Shown here: piece after piece, positions 20,138-28,399 of the stretch | Layout of the letters: every line of letters starts with the position of its first letter | Numbering within the stretch: position 1 is the first letter of the stretch | Source: Euglena gracilis | Lineage: Eukaryota; Euglenida; Euglenophyceae; Euglenales | Direction: 5' to 3' | DNA: 64,000 bases | NCBI GenBank assembly: GCA_039621445.1 | Contig: CP154954.1 | Location: 38,301,703 to 38,365,702 of the forward strand | Made by a program: the position numbers and the translations under genes | The notes under the pieces: generated by a model | The model's input: the letters and a program-made list of their open reading frames with translations, nothing else | Database searches by the model: none | Told to the model about the DNA's origin: nothing

Positions 20138-20407
20138 TCAACGACAACCCTGACAAATCCACGCTTTTTTCGGCGCGCGACGCAGCTCAGCACACACAAA
20201 ATGATACGTCTCGCCACAAACGGAACAACGAACACTTTTGGCTGCACCCACATCCGTGTCACTAAAAGCACGCACACCACACCGTGGGCACAACGGAGTA
20301 GAGGACGGGGGTGCGGGTGGGAAAACGGAAGGGACAGCAGACAGAATTTGGATAACGGTGGCGCCTTCCGGCGCCGGGTCTGCGTTCTGTGTTCCCTTCG
20401 GCAGCCT
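20138..20407 (-). CDS. PHD finger, C-terminal part of the E2 protein
   Basis: A minus-strand frame, open from a stop at 20408-20410 to the TGA at 20138-20140, encodes a proline-rich linker then a full zinc motif: C-P-R-C, 17 residues, C-S-V-C, 4 residues, H, 2 residues, C, 12 residues, C-Q-G-C. This is C-x2-C-x17-C-x2-C-x4-H-x2-C-x12-C-x2-C, the C4HC3 pattern of PHD fingers, with the typical Trp two residues before the seventh ligand (W-I-C). PHD fingers bind histone tails, often methylated H3. The chain stops one residue after the last Cys. The frame differs by one base from the upstream recombinase-like frame; a clean join is possible near 20385-20395, where both read G-N/K-T. A hairpin GGCGCCTTCCGGCGCC sits beside this junction. 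Either the gene has a frameshift, or programmed shifting or splicing joins the parts. Confidence 0.75.
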   Translation of the reverse strand, partial: RLPKGTQNADPAPEGATVIQILSAVPSVFPPAPPSSTPLCPRCGVRAFSDTDVGAAKSVRCSVCGETYHFVCAELRRAPKKAWICQGCR

Positions 20408-21006
20408 TCAAAACTGTGAGCAACTCGTCCGCCTGCAAAACTGTGTTTGTCAACCCACCCTTGGCCTCCATTGCCTTTTTGGCCCTTTCGTGCGTGACGA
20501 GTGGCTTCATTAACGCATTGAACTGCGGGAACTGGGACACAGACGATGGTACAATGATGGCATAAACGGGAGCCAATGCCTTGTAAATGTTGCTTACAGC
20601 ATTTACATAGGTCCGAAAACTGGACACTGGCATGGAGCGAAGGCGCCCATCTTTTCCTGCCTTCTCCTGCCTTGTCTGGACCCAGGCATCGGCTTCCTGC
20701 TGCGTCTTGAAAAGTTCACGAGCATCAACGCACCATCTGGCCCATCCCACCAAAACTTCGTCCAAAGAGCCAAAAACAATGCCATGCCGGTTGCAAACAT
20801 CCATATACTCCAAAAAACACTTTACTGCGGCATGGTTCTTGGGGCCCAAGTCACAATTTTGACCACCGGTGGGGAGACTGCCTAAAAGGGCATCCACTGC
20901 AGCAGCTCCTAGGGAGCTGGCACCACGTAAAACAGCCAGAAATTCATCTACGTTGGGGGGGCGGGGCATCTGTGCTTCCATCATGTTGGCAAAACGCTTC
21001 ATTGGA
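20262..21006 (-). CDS. Recombinase-like protein of element E2, N-terminal part
   Basis: A minus-strand exon opens after a strong acceptor (TGCTGCTTTTCCCCACAG, AG at 21008-21007); the first Met is at 21002. The product has a short lead (KRFANMMEAQMPRPPNVDEF), then an all-helical region with ECL-like pieces: FLEYMDVCNRHGI, VLVGWARWCVDARELF, SSFRTYVNAVSNIYKAL and GLTNTVLQADELLTVLKAAE. The order (helix, S-x-R-T-Y-x-x-A-x-S, then an L-T..L..L segment) resembles the core-binding (SAM-like) domain of tyrosine recombinases such as phage integrases and Cryptons. The catalytic R..H-x-x-R..Y domain is not seen. After about 217 residues the frame degenerates, while the neighbouring frame encodes a PHD finger. 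An upstream exon is expected beyond 21008 but was not identified. The family is an inference from pattern; the related E1 frame supports that the gene is real. Confidence 0.5.
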
Positions 21007-21291
21007 CTGTGGGGAAAAGCAGCAGACAGACAGATACACAAATGTTAAAAACCCCAAAAAATTCAAATTCCGATCACGGGTAACACCTTGCGCAACCGTG
21101 GTCGGTTCACGGGTGCACGCACGGCAGCCGTGGACGGAAATTCCGTTCACGGGTGCGCACTACGGCACCCGTGAACGGCCAAAGTTCACCCGTGAACGCC
21201 AAAAACGAGATTTTTGACCCCCTAGGCATCTCGTTAGGAAGCGCTTGCCTACTGCGAGGAAGCCCGTGAACTTGGTTAACGGTTTTAAGAC

Positions 21292-21408
21292 AAAAGCGGG
21301 GTCCGATCACGATTCCCGGTGGAGAAACGGGGGGCGCCTACGGCCTACGGCCTACGCCTACGGCGCCCCCCGTTTCTCCACCGGGAATCGTGATCGGACC
21401 CCGCTTTT
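21292..21408. repeat. 47-bp-arm hairpin adjoining E2
   Basis: The left arm 21292-21338 (AAAAGCGGGGTCCGATCACG…) and the right arm 21362-21408 are perfect reverse complements by eye. The loop holds CGGCCTACGGCCTACGCC repeats, and the arm tips are GGCGCCTA/TACGGCGCC. Its place and apex match the hairpin next to E1. Confidence 0.9.
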
Positions 21409-21414
21409 TCTTAT

Positions 21415-23055
21415 AGAAAGGGACAGGGTTAGGTCGACTTGCACCCGAAAAGGGGTTGGCAGATAAAAGGGGTTGGCAGATAAAAGGATAAAAGGGGTTG
21501 ATTTTGTTAATGAAAGGGATAGGGTTTGGTCGACTTGCACCCGAGAAGGGGTTGGCAGATAAAAGGGGTTGGCAGATAAAAGGGGTTGATTTTGTTAATG
21601 AAAAGCATAGGGTTTGGTCGACTTGCACCCGAGAAGGGGTTGGCAGATAAAAGGGGTTGGCAGATAAAAGGGGTTGATTTTGTTAATGAAAGGGATAGGG
21701 TTTGGTCGACTTGCACCCGAGAAGGGGTTGGCAGATAAAAGGGGTTTATTTTGTTAATGAAAGGGATAGGGGTCGACTTGCACCCGAAAAGGGGTTGGCA
21801 GATAAAAGGGGTTTATTTTGTTAATGAAAGGGATAGGGTTAGGTCGACTTGCACCCGAAAAGGGGTTGGCAGATAAAAGGGGTTGGCAGATAAAAGGATA
21901 AAAGGGGTTGATTTTGTTAATGAAAGGGATAGGGTTTGGTCGACTTGCACCCGAGAAGGGGTTGGCAGATAAAAGGGGTTGGCAGATAAAAGGGGTTGAT
22001 TTTGTTAATGAAAAGCATAGGGTTTGGTCGACTTGCACCCGAGAAGGGGTTGGCAGATAAAAGGGGTTGGCAGATAAAAGGGGTTGATTTTGTTAATGAA
22101 AGGGATAGGGTTTGGTCGACTTGCACCCGAGAAGGGGTTGGCAGATAAAAGGGGTTTATTTTGTTAATGAAAGGGATAGGGGTCGACTTGCACCCGAAAA
22201 GGGGTTGGCAGATAAAAGGGGTTGGCAGATAAAAGGGGTTGATTTTGTTAATGAAAGGGATAGGGTTAGGTCGACTTGCACCCGAGAAGGGGTTGGCGGA
22301 TAAAAGGGGTTGGCAGATAAAAGGGGTTTATTTTGTTAATGAAAGGGATAGGGTTAGGTCGACTTGCACCCGAGAAGGGGTTGGCAGATAAAAGGGGTTT
22401 ATTTTGTTAATGAAAGGGATAGGGTTAGGTCGACTTGCACCCGAAAAAGGGTTGGCAGATAAAAGGGGTTTATTTTGTTAATGAAAGGGATAGGGTTAGG
22501 TCGACTTGCACCCGAAAAGGGGTTGGTAGATAAAAGGGGTTGGCAGATAAAAGGGGTTGATTTTGTTAATGAAAGGGATAGGGTTAGGTCGACTTGCACC
22601 CGAGAAGGGGTTGGCAGATAAAAGGGGTTGGCAGATAAAAGGGGTTGATTTTGTTGATGAAAGGGATAGGATTAGGTCGACTTGCACCCGAGAAGGGGTT
22701 GGCAGATAAAAGGGGTTTATTTTGTTAATGAAAGGGATAGGGTTAGGTCGACTTGCACCCGAAAAGGGGTTGGCAGATAAAAGGGGTTGGCAGATAAAAG
22801 GGGTTGATTTTGTTAATGAAAGGGATAGGGTTAGGTCGACTTGCACCCGAAAAGGGGTGGGCAGATAAAAGGGGTTGGCAGATAAAAGGGGATTATTTTG
22901 TTAATGAAAGGGATAGGGTTAGGTCGGCTTGCACCCGAAAAGGGGTTGGCAGGTAAAAGGGGTTGGCAGATAAAAGGGGTTGATTTTGTTAATGAAACGG
23001 ATAGGGTTAGGTCGACTTGCACCCGAGAAGGGGTTGGCAGATAAAAGGGGTTTAA
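21415..23055 (+). repeat. 71-bp satellite, right block
   Basis: The same satellite continues to a point near 23055, where GGGGTTTA runs into an unrelated TGTGACACCCCCC element. A direct repeat of about 411 bp is visible (AAAAGCATAGGG variant at 21601 and 22012; GATAGGGGTCGAC at 21769 and 22180). Some units are diverged at the right edge (GGTCGGCTTGC at 22922). Confidence 0.9.
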
Positions 23056-23252
23056 TGTGACACCCCCCCTATTTGTCACCCCCCCAATAGTCGCCCCCCC
23101 TTGGGGGGGCGACAATTAGGGGGGGTTACCCATGGACCCATGGAAATGTGGGGTAAATTGAGTAACTCCCCCCCAATTGTCACCCCCCCTAATAGTCGCC
23201 AGGGGGGTCAAAACACTCCCGAGGGGTGCTATATAGGGTGGGGGGTCACGTT
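23056..23252. mobile_element. TGTGACACCCCCC inverted-repeat element
   Basis: It begins TGTGACACCCCCCCTATTTG; the right side is GGGTGGGGGGTCACG. The interior repeats TAGTCGCC and ACAATTAGGGGGGG in inverted order. It lies at the right edge of the satellite. No coding potential. Confidence 0.5.
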
Positions 23253-23309
23253 ATTAAATTTTTTTAATTAAATTTTTACCTTACTTAACAATTGACCTAT
23301 TCAAACGAA

Positions 23310-23513
23310 GGGGGGGGGGCTTAAATTTCCAAAAGGTGGGGGGGGTAATGCGGATTTCTGGGGGTCGGGCCGACCAGGTCGGCATCACCCCCAGAGGTCG
23401 GTATCCCACCAACAGGGGTCGGGCCGACCACAGGTCGGGCCGACCAGGTCGGCATCACCCCCAGGATGAGCACCCACAGGAATCCGCACGGAGCCGTGGA
23501 GAGGTCCCACGTT
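23310..23513 (-). repeat. Right ~195-bp inverted repeat bracketing the satellite
   Basis: This is the mirror of 11628-11822: TTAAATTTCCAAAAG, GGTAATGCGGATTTC, GGTCGGGCCGACC palindromes, then ATGAGCACCCACAGGAATCC. Similarity covers nearly the full length with small indels in the palindromic middle. Confidence 0.75.
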
Positions 23514-23559
23514 GGAGATCAGGCAGTAGACTTTGGTCATTTTGACCCCCCCCCCCCTA

Positions 23560-23920
23560 TGGCGAAGTTCACCGTTTGAAAGTTCACCGGGGGGTCCCGG
23601 ACCCCCTCCCCCCCCCCTCTGCCTAACCCATCGGTGAACTTCACCGGTGAAGTTCAACAAGAGAGTACTTTTTTTGGCCAAAAATGACCAAAAATGGCAT
23701 TTGGGTAAGTTTTCGGAAATTTCGATAAAATTCCATGAAGCATCAACCTCAAAATGACCATTTTGAGAGGAAAGGGGCAAATTTTTACCCATGAAAATTT
23801 CACCCCCAACCATCAAAACGGTGAAGTTCACCGGTGAACTTCACCAGTGAACTTCACCACCGAAAGCACCCCCCCCCCGGTGAATGTTCACCGGTGAACT
23901 TCACCGGGGGGGTCCACAGC
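23560..23920. repeat. GGTGAACTTCACC palindrome cluster
   Basis: GGTGAACTTCACC and GGTGAAGTTCACC words occur in clusters at 23565-23655 and 23818-23910 around an AT-rich core, giving the block inverted ends. Related words occur at 10025-10100 and 25416-25490. No gene is seen in the core. Confidence 0.55.
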
Positions 23921-24632
23921 CCCCCCACCCCTGCCTAAACTCCGTTCAATCAAGGGGGGGGGAGGTGGAATAAGACCCCCTGCCAAAATCCCAGGGGGGT
24001 GTTATTTGGCATGGTAGGAATTGGCACCCAAAGGAATCAAAACTACCAAAAAAAACGTGTGATAAATTCTTGACTGGATCTATTTTTGGACCCAAAAGTT
24101 TTCAGGACAGAGTCGTCATCCAGAAAACCCGTGGAGGGGGACGGCGGTTCTGCCCTGAACCCGGCGTCCCAAACGCCGGTTTAACCAGAAAAGGGGGAGG
24201 GGGGACGGTTTTGGGGACCCGAACTCGACAGCCTAGCCCCATTTGCCCCCCCCCCCCAGTGCAAAACAGTGGATGTGGGCGGGGGGCAATGGGTGGCCGG
24301 CTGACTAGTCGGCTGACCACCCAGTTGGATGGCCGACTAGGCCTAGTTGGTAGCTGGTCGGCGAGACGGGGTGGGGTGGGGGGGGGAGTGGTGGGTAGTC
24401 GGCCGACTAGTCGGCGAAATACCCCCTCCAATGTGCTAACGGGTCAAAGCGCCGACTTTTAAGCACCCCCCTGAAAAAAACGTACGTAGAAATCACCTGA
24501 ACGCCACTCAAAACCCACCCAAATGGCTCCAGAGCCCCCAATTGGGGGTGAATATGCAAAAACTGGGGGGGGGATGTCCATATTGGGCCCCTTTTTGACA
24601 AAAGAACACCTCTCCCCATTGGATTTTCAATA
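23921..24632. other. Intergenic DNA with GTCGGCCGACTAGTCGGC palindromes
   Basis: 24290-24420 contains overlapping palindromes on GTCGGC/GCCGAC and ACTAGT, with related words at 25325-25365. The frames at 24070-24460 overlap on opposite strands and lack exon features. Confidence 0.45.
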
Positions 24633-24794
24633 TACCATGCCCCCCCCCCCCACATAAGACCCCCCCCTGGCCGGCCGAAGGCCGGCCCTTTGGCCGGGAC
24701 CGACCCCCCCATATAAGCCCCCCATATGAGATCCCCCCCCCCCCCGGGATTTTGGCTCCCGAGGGGGGGTCTTATATGGGGGGGGGGCATGGTA
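24633..24794. mobile_element. TACCATGCCCCCC inverted-repeat MITE (162 bp)
   Basis: Both ends are ~32-bp near-perfect inverted repeats: TACCATGCCCCCC…ACATAAGACCCCCCC and GGGGGGGTCTTATATGGGG…GCATGGTA. The core has CCGGCCGAAGGCCGGCC. TA flanks both sides if the element is taken from CCATGC. It is related to the fragment at 6860-6972. Confidence 0.75.
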
Positions 24795-24811
24795 ATGTCA
24801 AGATTTCGCAC

Positions 24812-24975
24812 AAAAAGGACTTAGCCTTCCAAGTATGTTGCCAACATAGAAGGGATTTTGTTATTTGAGGGGGGGGGGGCGGAGCCCCCCCCGCCTGTGC
24901 CAAAGTGAGCCACAAAAAACGACTTAGCCCCCAAGTGTGTTGCCAACACAGAAGGGATTTTGCTATTTGAAACTC
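24812..24975 (+). repeat. Two direct repeats related to the 34/44-bp satellite
   Basis: AAGGACTTAGCCTTCCAAGT…AACATAGAAGGGATTTTG and AACGACTTAGCCCCCAAGTG…AACACAGAAGGGATTTTG are about 100 bp apart. They resemble the satellite word AACACAAGGGATTTTGTTATTT at 2.4-2.7 kb, so they may be distant, unamplified relatives. Confidence 0.5.
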
Positions 24976-24999
24976 GGATGGGAGGTGGAGGGGGTGTTT

Positions 25000-25544
25000 T
25001 CTGCCCTTCGTAACGCAGAAAGCTTGCATTTCTAAAGGATTTTCATGTAATCCCTTTTTCATTGTTAATTTTGTAACCCTCTGGACCCCCATCACAGGCC
25101 CACCCACCCCCACCGACCAAAGATTTTCATTTGAGGGTGTTTATGTTGGTGTTAGGCACTTATTTGGACCCATCCGGACCATTTCCAGGTGATTTGGGTC
25201 CGCCACAGACCATTTTTATGACCATCGACTACCGGGGCACCAACTGGTTTGCATAGGATTTTCTTCATGGGGCCTGTTAGTACAAAAGAGTGGGTAGCCG
25301 GCCCACTACACAATACCCCCCATCCCGTCTCGCCGACCACCTACCGCGGCCGACCACCCACTACCATCCCCCAGTCCACCGCCATGGAGGTTGGGGGGGG
25401 GGTGTTGCGGACCCCCCGGTGAACTTCACCGGTGAAGTCCACCGGCCAAAAAAGTCCTCGTGGTGAACGTTCACCGCTGGAGGTTCGGCAGCCCCCCCCC
25501 CCTGGTCACCCGACCCCCTCGGCACGGCGTGCCGAACCATACCA
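25000..25544. other. No gene recognised
   Basis: Mixed-composition DNA with a GGTGAACTTCACC palindrome cluster at 25416-25490. I see no exon with both splice sites. Confidence 0.35.
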
Positions 25545-25581
25545 ATGAATTTTCCTTTGGGAAAACAGCTTCACCCAAACC

Positions 25582-25821
25582 GTGCCCCGGGCACGTGCCG
25601 TGTTCCGTTTCAGCTCCAAACGGGAATTGAATTCACGGCGGGTAGCACTGCTTCACCCAGACCGTGCCCCGGGCCCAGGGGAATTGCTCTTTTTTGCCCT
25701 CGCTCCGTTTTCATCGTTCGGCGAACTTCGCAATTCCGAAATCGTCATCAACGACGAGATGAAGTTCAACGCAACGATTGTGCATTTGTTCTGCACACTG
25801 CTGGTGTGTTTTGTTTTGTGA
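25582..25821 (+). CDS. Hypothetical frame, unknown
   Basis: An open frame of 79 codons lies in a rare stretch without G/C runs. Its second half (FSSFGELRNSEIVINDEMK then a hydrophobic TIVHLFCTLLVCFVL end) looks more protein-like than most frames here and could end in a membrane helix. The first half contains an imperfect direct repeat (CACCCAAACCGTGCCCCGGGC at 25572 and a variant at 25651), and overlapping frames on both strands are also open. No family was recognised and no splice sites are convincing. It may equally be non-coding. Confidence 0.2.
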   Translation: MPRARAVFRFSSKRELNSRRVALLHPDRAPGPGELLFFALAPFSSFGELRNSEIVINDEMKFNATIVHLFCTLLVCFVL

Positions 25822-25968
25822 TTGGTTGGGGATCAGCTGCAACCAATGCCAATTTTTTTTGGCAAAGTGACAAAAAGTTGTCAGGGAAAAAAATTCAAAA
25901 AGAAATGAAACAGTATCAATAAAATATGTGTCTCTAATTCAGTTCGGGTTGGGACAAGTCACTACAAA

Positions 25969-26247
25969 ATGCAAGTGAACGGTGGCGCGGATTTCGGCAC
26001 TGGAGCGGTGCTGGAATGGAGTGCTGGACGTGATTTTGCCTTCAAAACTCACAAAGAGCACCACATGGCTGAGATGGGCCTTTTGCAGAAGTGGCAGAAG
26101 CTTCTGAGTGCTGAACTCACTTCAGAGACTGTCAACTGCAGTGCATCTGTAGAAAATCTCTCTGTGCAAAAAGAAACAATAAACACGCGCTTTGTGGACA
26201 CATGCGCTTCGAGCAGTTGCGCGGATGTCCACCTTCAGCGTCGTTAA
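25969..26247 (+). CDS. Hypothetical 92-residue frame, unknown
   Basis: The frame starts MQVNGGADFGTGAVLEWSAG and has ordinary amino-acid composition with no low-complexity run. Its first 45 bases recur inverted at about 26455-26500 (minus strand GTDAVLGWSAD), so it starts inside the left arm of an inverted repeat. The right part is followed by GCAGTG-rich simple sequence. No domain was recognised. It may be a captured fragment within a foldback element. Confidence 0.25.
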   Translation: MQVNGGADFGTGAVLEWSAGRDFAFKTHKEHHMAEMGLLQKWQKLLSAELTSETVNCSASVENLSVQKETINTRFVDTCASSSCADVHLQRR

Positions 26248-26319
26248 CACCACCGGCATTGTCATCAAAAAACTTGTGGAGTTGAGGCAAAATTTGACGC
26301 ACTGCAGGGCAGTGCAATG

Positions 26320-26445
26320 CCATGCAGCGAAGTGGCAGTGCCTGGCAACACAATGGCAGTGACAGTGCAGTGGTTTGGGTTTCAAAACAGAGTGCAATGG
26401 CAATGCAGTGCAGTGGAGTGCAGTGCAGTGGCGTTGGCTGTGTTG
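26320..26445. repeat. GCAGTG/TGCAATG simple repeat
   Basis: Irregular tandem GCAGTG, GCAATG and CAGTGCAGTG words, with Ala/Cys/His-rich translations. Part of the region lies inside the 25.99-26.50 kb inverted repeat. Confidence 0.6.
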
Positions 26446-26835
26446 TGATTCATCAGCACTCCAACCCAGAACTGCGTCAGTGCCGACCACTGGCTCCTCC
26501 ATGCTGTTGCATTTTGTTGTGGCTTGTCGCAAGTCCCATGTGCACCTCATCAATCAAGCAGGTGAAATGCTTGCGTGCCAAAAGATGCAAGTGCCAAATG
26601 TTGCAACTGTCAGCTGTCAGTTAAACCAAGACGGTTCCTGTTCACTGGTTCTTGAAGGAATCAAGGGTTAGGGTCAGAGTCAGGGTTGGGGTTAGGTGAG
26701 GGTCAGGTTTAGGGCAGCTGGCGGTCGAGTGGCGAACAGCACCACCAAGTCTTTTTTCCAAAAACCTGCACTTCATGACCAGTGACCAAGCGTTCCACCA
26801 TCTGGACCCTATGCAGTCATGTTTGAGTTTTTCAA

Positions 26836-26905
26836 ATGGCGGTACTTGCTCGCCAAGGGACCTTCACCCAAAATTTTACAACTCGGTTGCCCTGAGGCCT
26901 GAATT
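26836..26905 (+). repeat. GCCAAGGGACC..CCCAAAATTTTA repeat, left copy
   Basis: GCCAAGGGACCTTCACCCAAAATTTTACAACTCGGTTGCCCTGAGGCC is the reverse complement, with several changes, of 28410-28465. The two define an inverted pair about 1.5 kb apart that encloses the 27183-27473 MITE, the GCGCATTTTT element and the telomere-like junction. Confidence 0.55.
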
Positions 26906-27182
26906 GTGGTTGTGTGATACATCTGATGGTTTTGGGGTGAATTTTTGCTTTTGGGTTGGTGTTGTGAGCCATATGACCTGACTTTGATCCCAGTTGTGAG
27001 GCTAAGGTGGGGAAGAAAGGGGGGGAGACAAGAGTGTTTGCTGCTAGTCTTTGCCTCCAGCAACGGCAGGTGAGGCAAAATGTCGGAGGGCTTTGTCTTT
27101 CTTCATCCCTGCCAGTCGTCCGCCTTGGGATGGCAGAATAATCCTAAACCTTGCCCCCAAGCTAACGGGAATTCGCTGAGAA

Positions 27183-27473
27183 TACCATCAACCCCCCCCC
27201 TGAATGACCCCCCTCTTATCCCGGCCAGAACCCCGGAGGGTCACTTAGGGGGGTCACTGAGGGGGATCGAAAAAAAAGGGTCTTGGACACCCCCTACCCC
27301 GTTTTTTTGTAATTTTTTGGCATCAATTCTACAAGAAGGAAAACTCACTTTTCTGAAAATCTCAAAAAATCGGTCAGTTTTGAAGACTTTTTTCCTTGAA
27401 AGAGCTTTCCATTGTCTGGGCCCGGACCCCGGAGGGTCTTTAGGGGGGGGGGGTCGTTTAGGGGGGTAATGGT
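27183..27473 (-). mobile_element. TACCATTACC MITE, copy 2 (291 bp)
   Basis: This is the reverse complement of 1757-2070, including GGGTCTTGGACACCCCCTACC, AAGGAAAACTCACTTTTCTG and the GGCCCGGACCCCGGAGGG block. The ends are TACCATCAACCCC and GGGGGGTAATGGT. Confidence 0.8.
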
Positions 27474-27564
27474 GATCCTGCTGGTGATCTGACTAACACC
27501 CTCAGCCCTACCCTACACCTACAACCCTACACCCTCAGCCCCAACCCCTGCACCTTCAAATTGC

Positions 27565-28055
27565 CCTGAGGCAGGGGGGGGGGAAAAATGCGTTTCGCAT
27601 TTTTTCGCATTTTTGCGCATTTTTTGCGCATTTTTTCAAATTTTCCGAAAATGCGCATTTTTGCGCATTTTTTCGCATTTTTTGCGCATTTTTTCGCTTT
27701 TTTCAGCACATTTTTTTGCTTTTTGGCACATTTTTTCGTGATTTTCCAAAATTTTCGCATTTTTGACCATTTTTGCAATTTTTTGCAAAAATTTGAAATT
27801 TTTGACTTTTTTTGAAACATACATTTTCCTCATTATTCTCCATAATTTCTTCAAATTTGGTGCCATTTTTGCATGTTTTTGGGTAATTTTTGCATTTTCG
27901 TGAATTTTGCGCATTTTTTCTCGGATTTTGCACATTTTTGCGCATTTTTTCCAAAAATGCGCATTTTTTGCGCATTTTTTTGCGCATTTTTGCGCATTTT
28001 TGCGCATTTTTTCCGAGGCCGGCCGAGCGCATTTTTCCCCCCCCCCTGCCTGAGG
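27565..28055. mobile_element. Inverted-repeat element filled with (GCGCATTTTT)n
   Basis: The ends are CCTGAGGCAGGGGGGGGGGA and the reverse complement CCTCAGGCAGGGGGGGGGAA, both continuing AAATGCG. The interior is dominated by GCGCATTTTT/TTTTTCGCATTTTTT words, all in one orientation, so Lys/Asn/Ala-rich frames open on the minus strand and Phe/His/Ala-rich frames on the plus. These frames are artefacts. No target duplication is evident. Confidence 0.65.
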
Positions 28056-28261
28056 AGGGGATTTTTTTTTTACTTGTCTGTTCGTCGATCCATGGCAAAA
28101 CAGGTCGATCCACACTTTTGGCCTACTTTGGGTCAATGATGGACAGGGAAAGCCCAGAACAGGGTTAGAAGACATGGCTGGTGTCGGCACAGGGTCCGGA
28201 GAGCTCAGAGAGCTTGTGGAGCTGCGCACATGGATACACACAGGAGGGGAACGCCCGACGG

Positions 28262-28324
28262 GTTAGGGTTAGGGTTAACCCTAACCCAAACCCTGACCCT
28301 AAACCCTAAACCCCATCCCTAACC
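28262..28324. repeat. Head-to-head telomere-like junction
   Basis: GGTTAGGGTTAGGGTT meets AACCCTAACCC, followed by CCCTGA, CCCTAAA and CCCTAAACCCC variants. TTAGGG-type units on the left face CCCTAA/CCCTAAA-type units on the right, the arrangement of a fused or interstitial telomere. Confidence 0.7.
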
Positions 28325-28399
28325 GTTATTGGTGTGGATCGACCAACTAACAGACTTGATGCACTGCCGTGGATTGACCAACAGACAAGTACCAGGGTT

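Larger units (their letters stand above)
19788..21286 (-). mobile_element. Palindrome-rich element E2 (1.5 kb) with gene
   Basis: The inverted ends are AAAACCGTTAACC then GTTCACGGGCTTCC on the left; the right end, reverse-complemented, reads AAAACCGTTAACCAAGTTC and ACGGGCTTCC. Inside each end are hairpins built on CGTTCACGGGTGC..GGCACCCGTGAACG (19833-19920 and 21100-21205). The centre encodes, on the minus strand, a protein with a helical recombinase-like region and a PHD finger. A large hairpin lies just outside at 21292-21408. The host satellite word TTGTTAATGAAAGGG is split: its left part ends at 19787 and its right part resumes at about 21414, beyond the hairpin. Confidence 0.8.

Noticed and set aside
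20262-21006. Calling the E2 product a complete Crypton or phage-type integrase
   Set aside because: Only the core-binding-like region can be argued. The catalytic Arg, His-x-x-Arg and Tyr are not seen, and Cryptons lack inverted ends.
11855-23055. Repeated 69-145-codon frames in the 71-bp satellite
   Set aside because: They are translations of the repeat, identical at 1269-bp intervals, with no regulatory or codon-bias evidence.
26660-26720. GGGTTAGGGTCAGAGTCAGGGTTGGGGTTAGG as a telomere array
   Set aside because: The units are too irregular and short; it may be degenerate telomere-like sequence but cannot be distinguished from G-rich simple DNA.
27636-28241. 201-codon Lys/Ala/Asn-rich minus-strand frame
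   Set aside because: Produced by (GCGCATTTTT)n simple sequence inside an inverted-repeat element.
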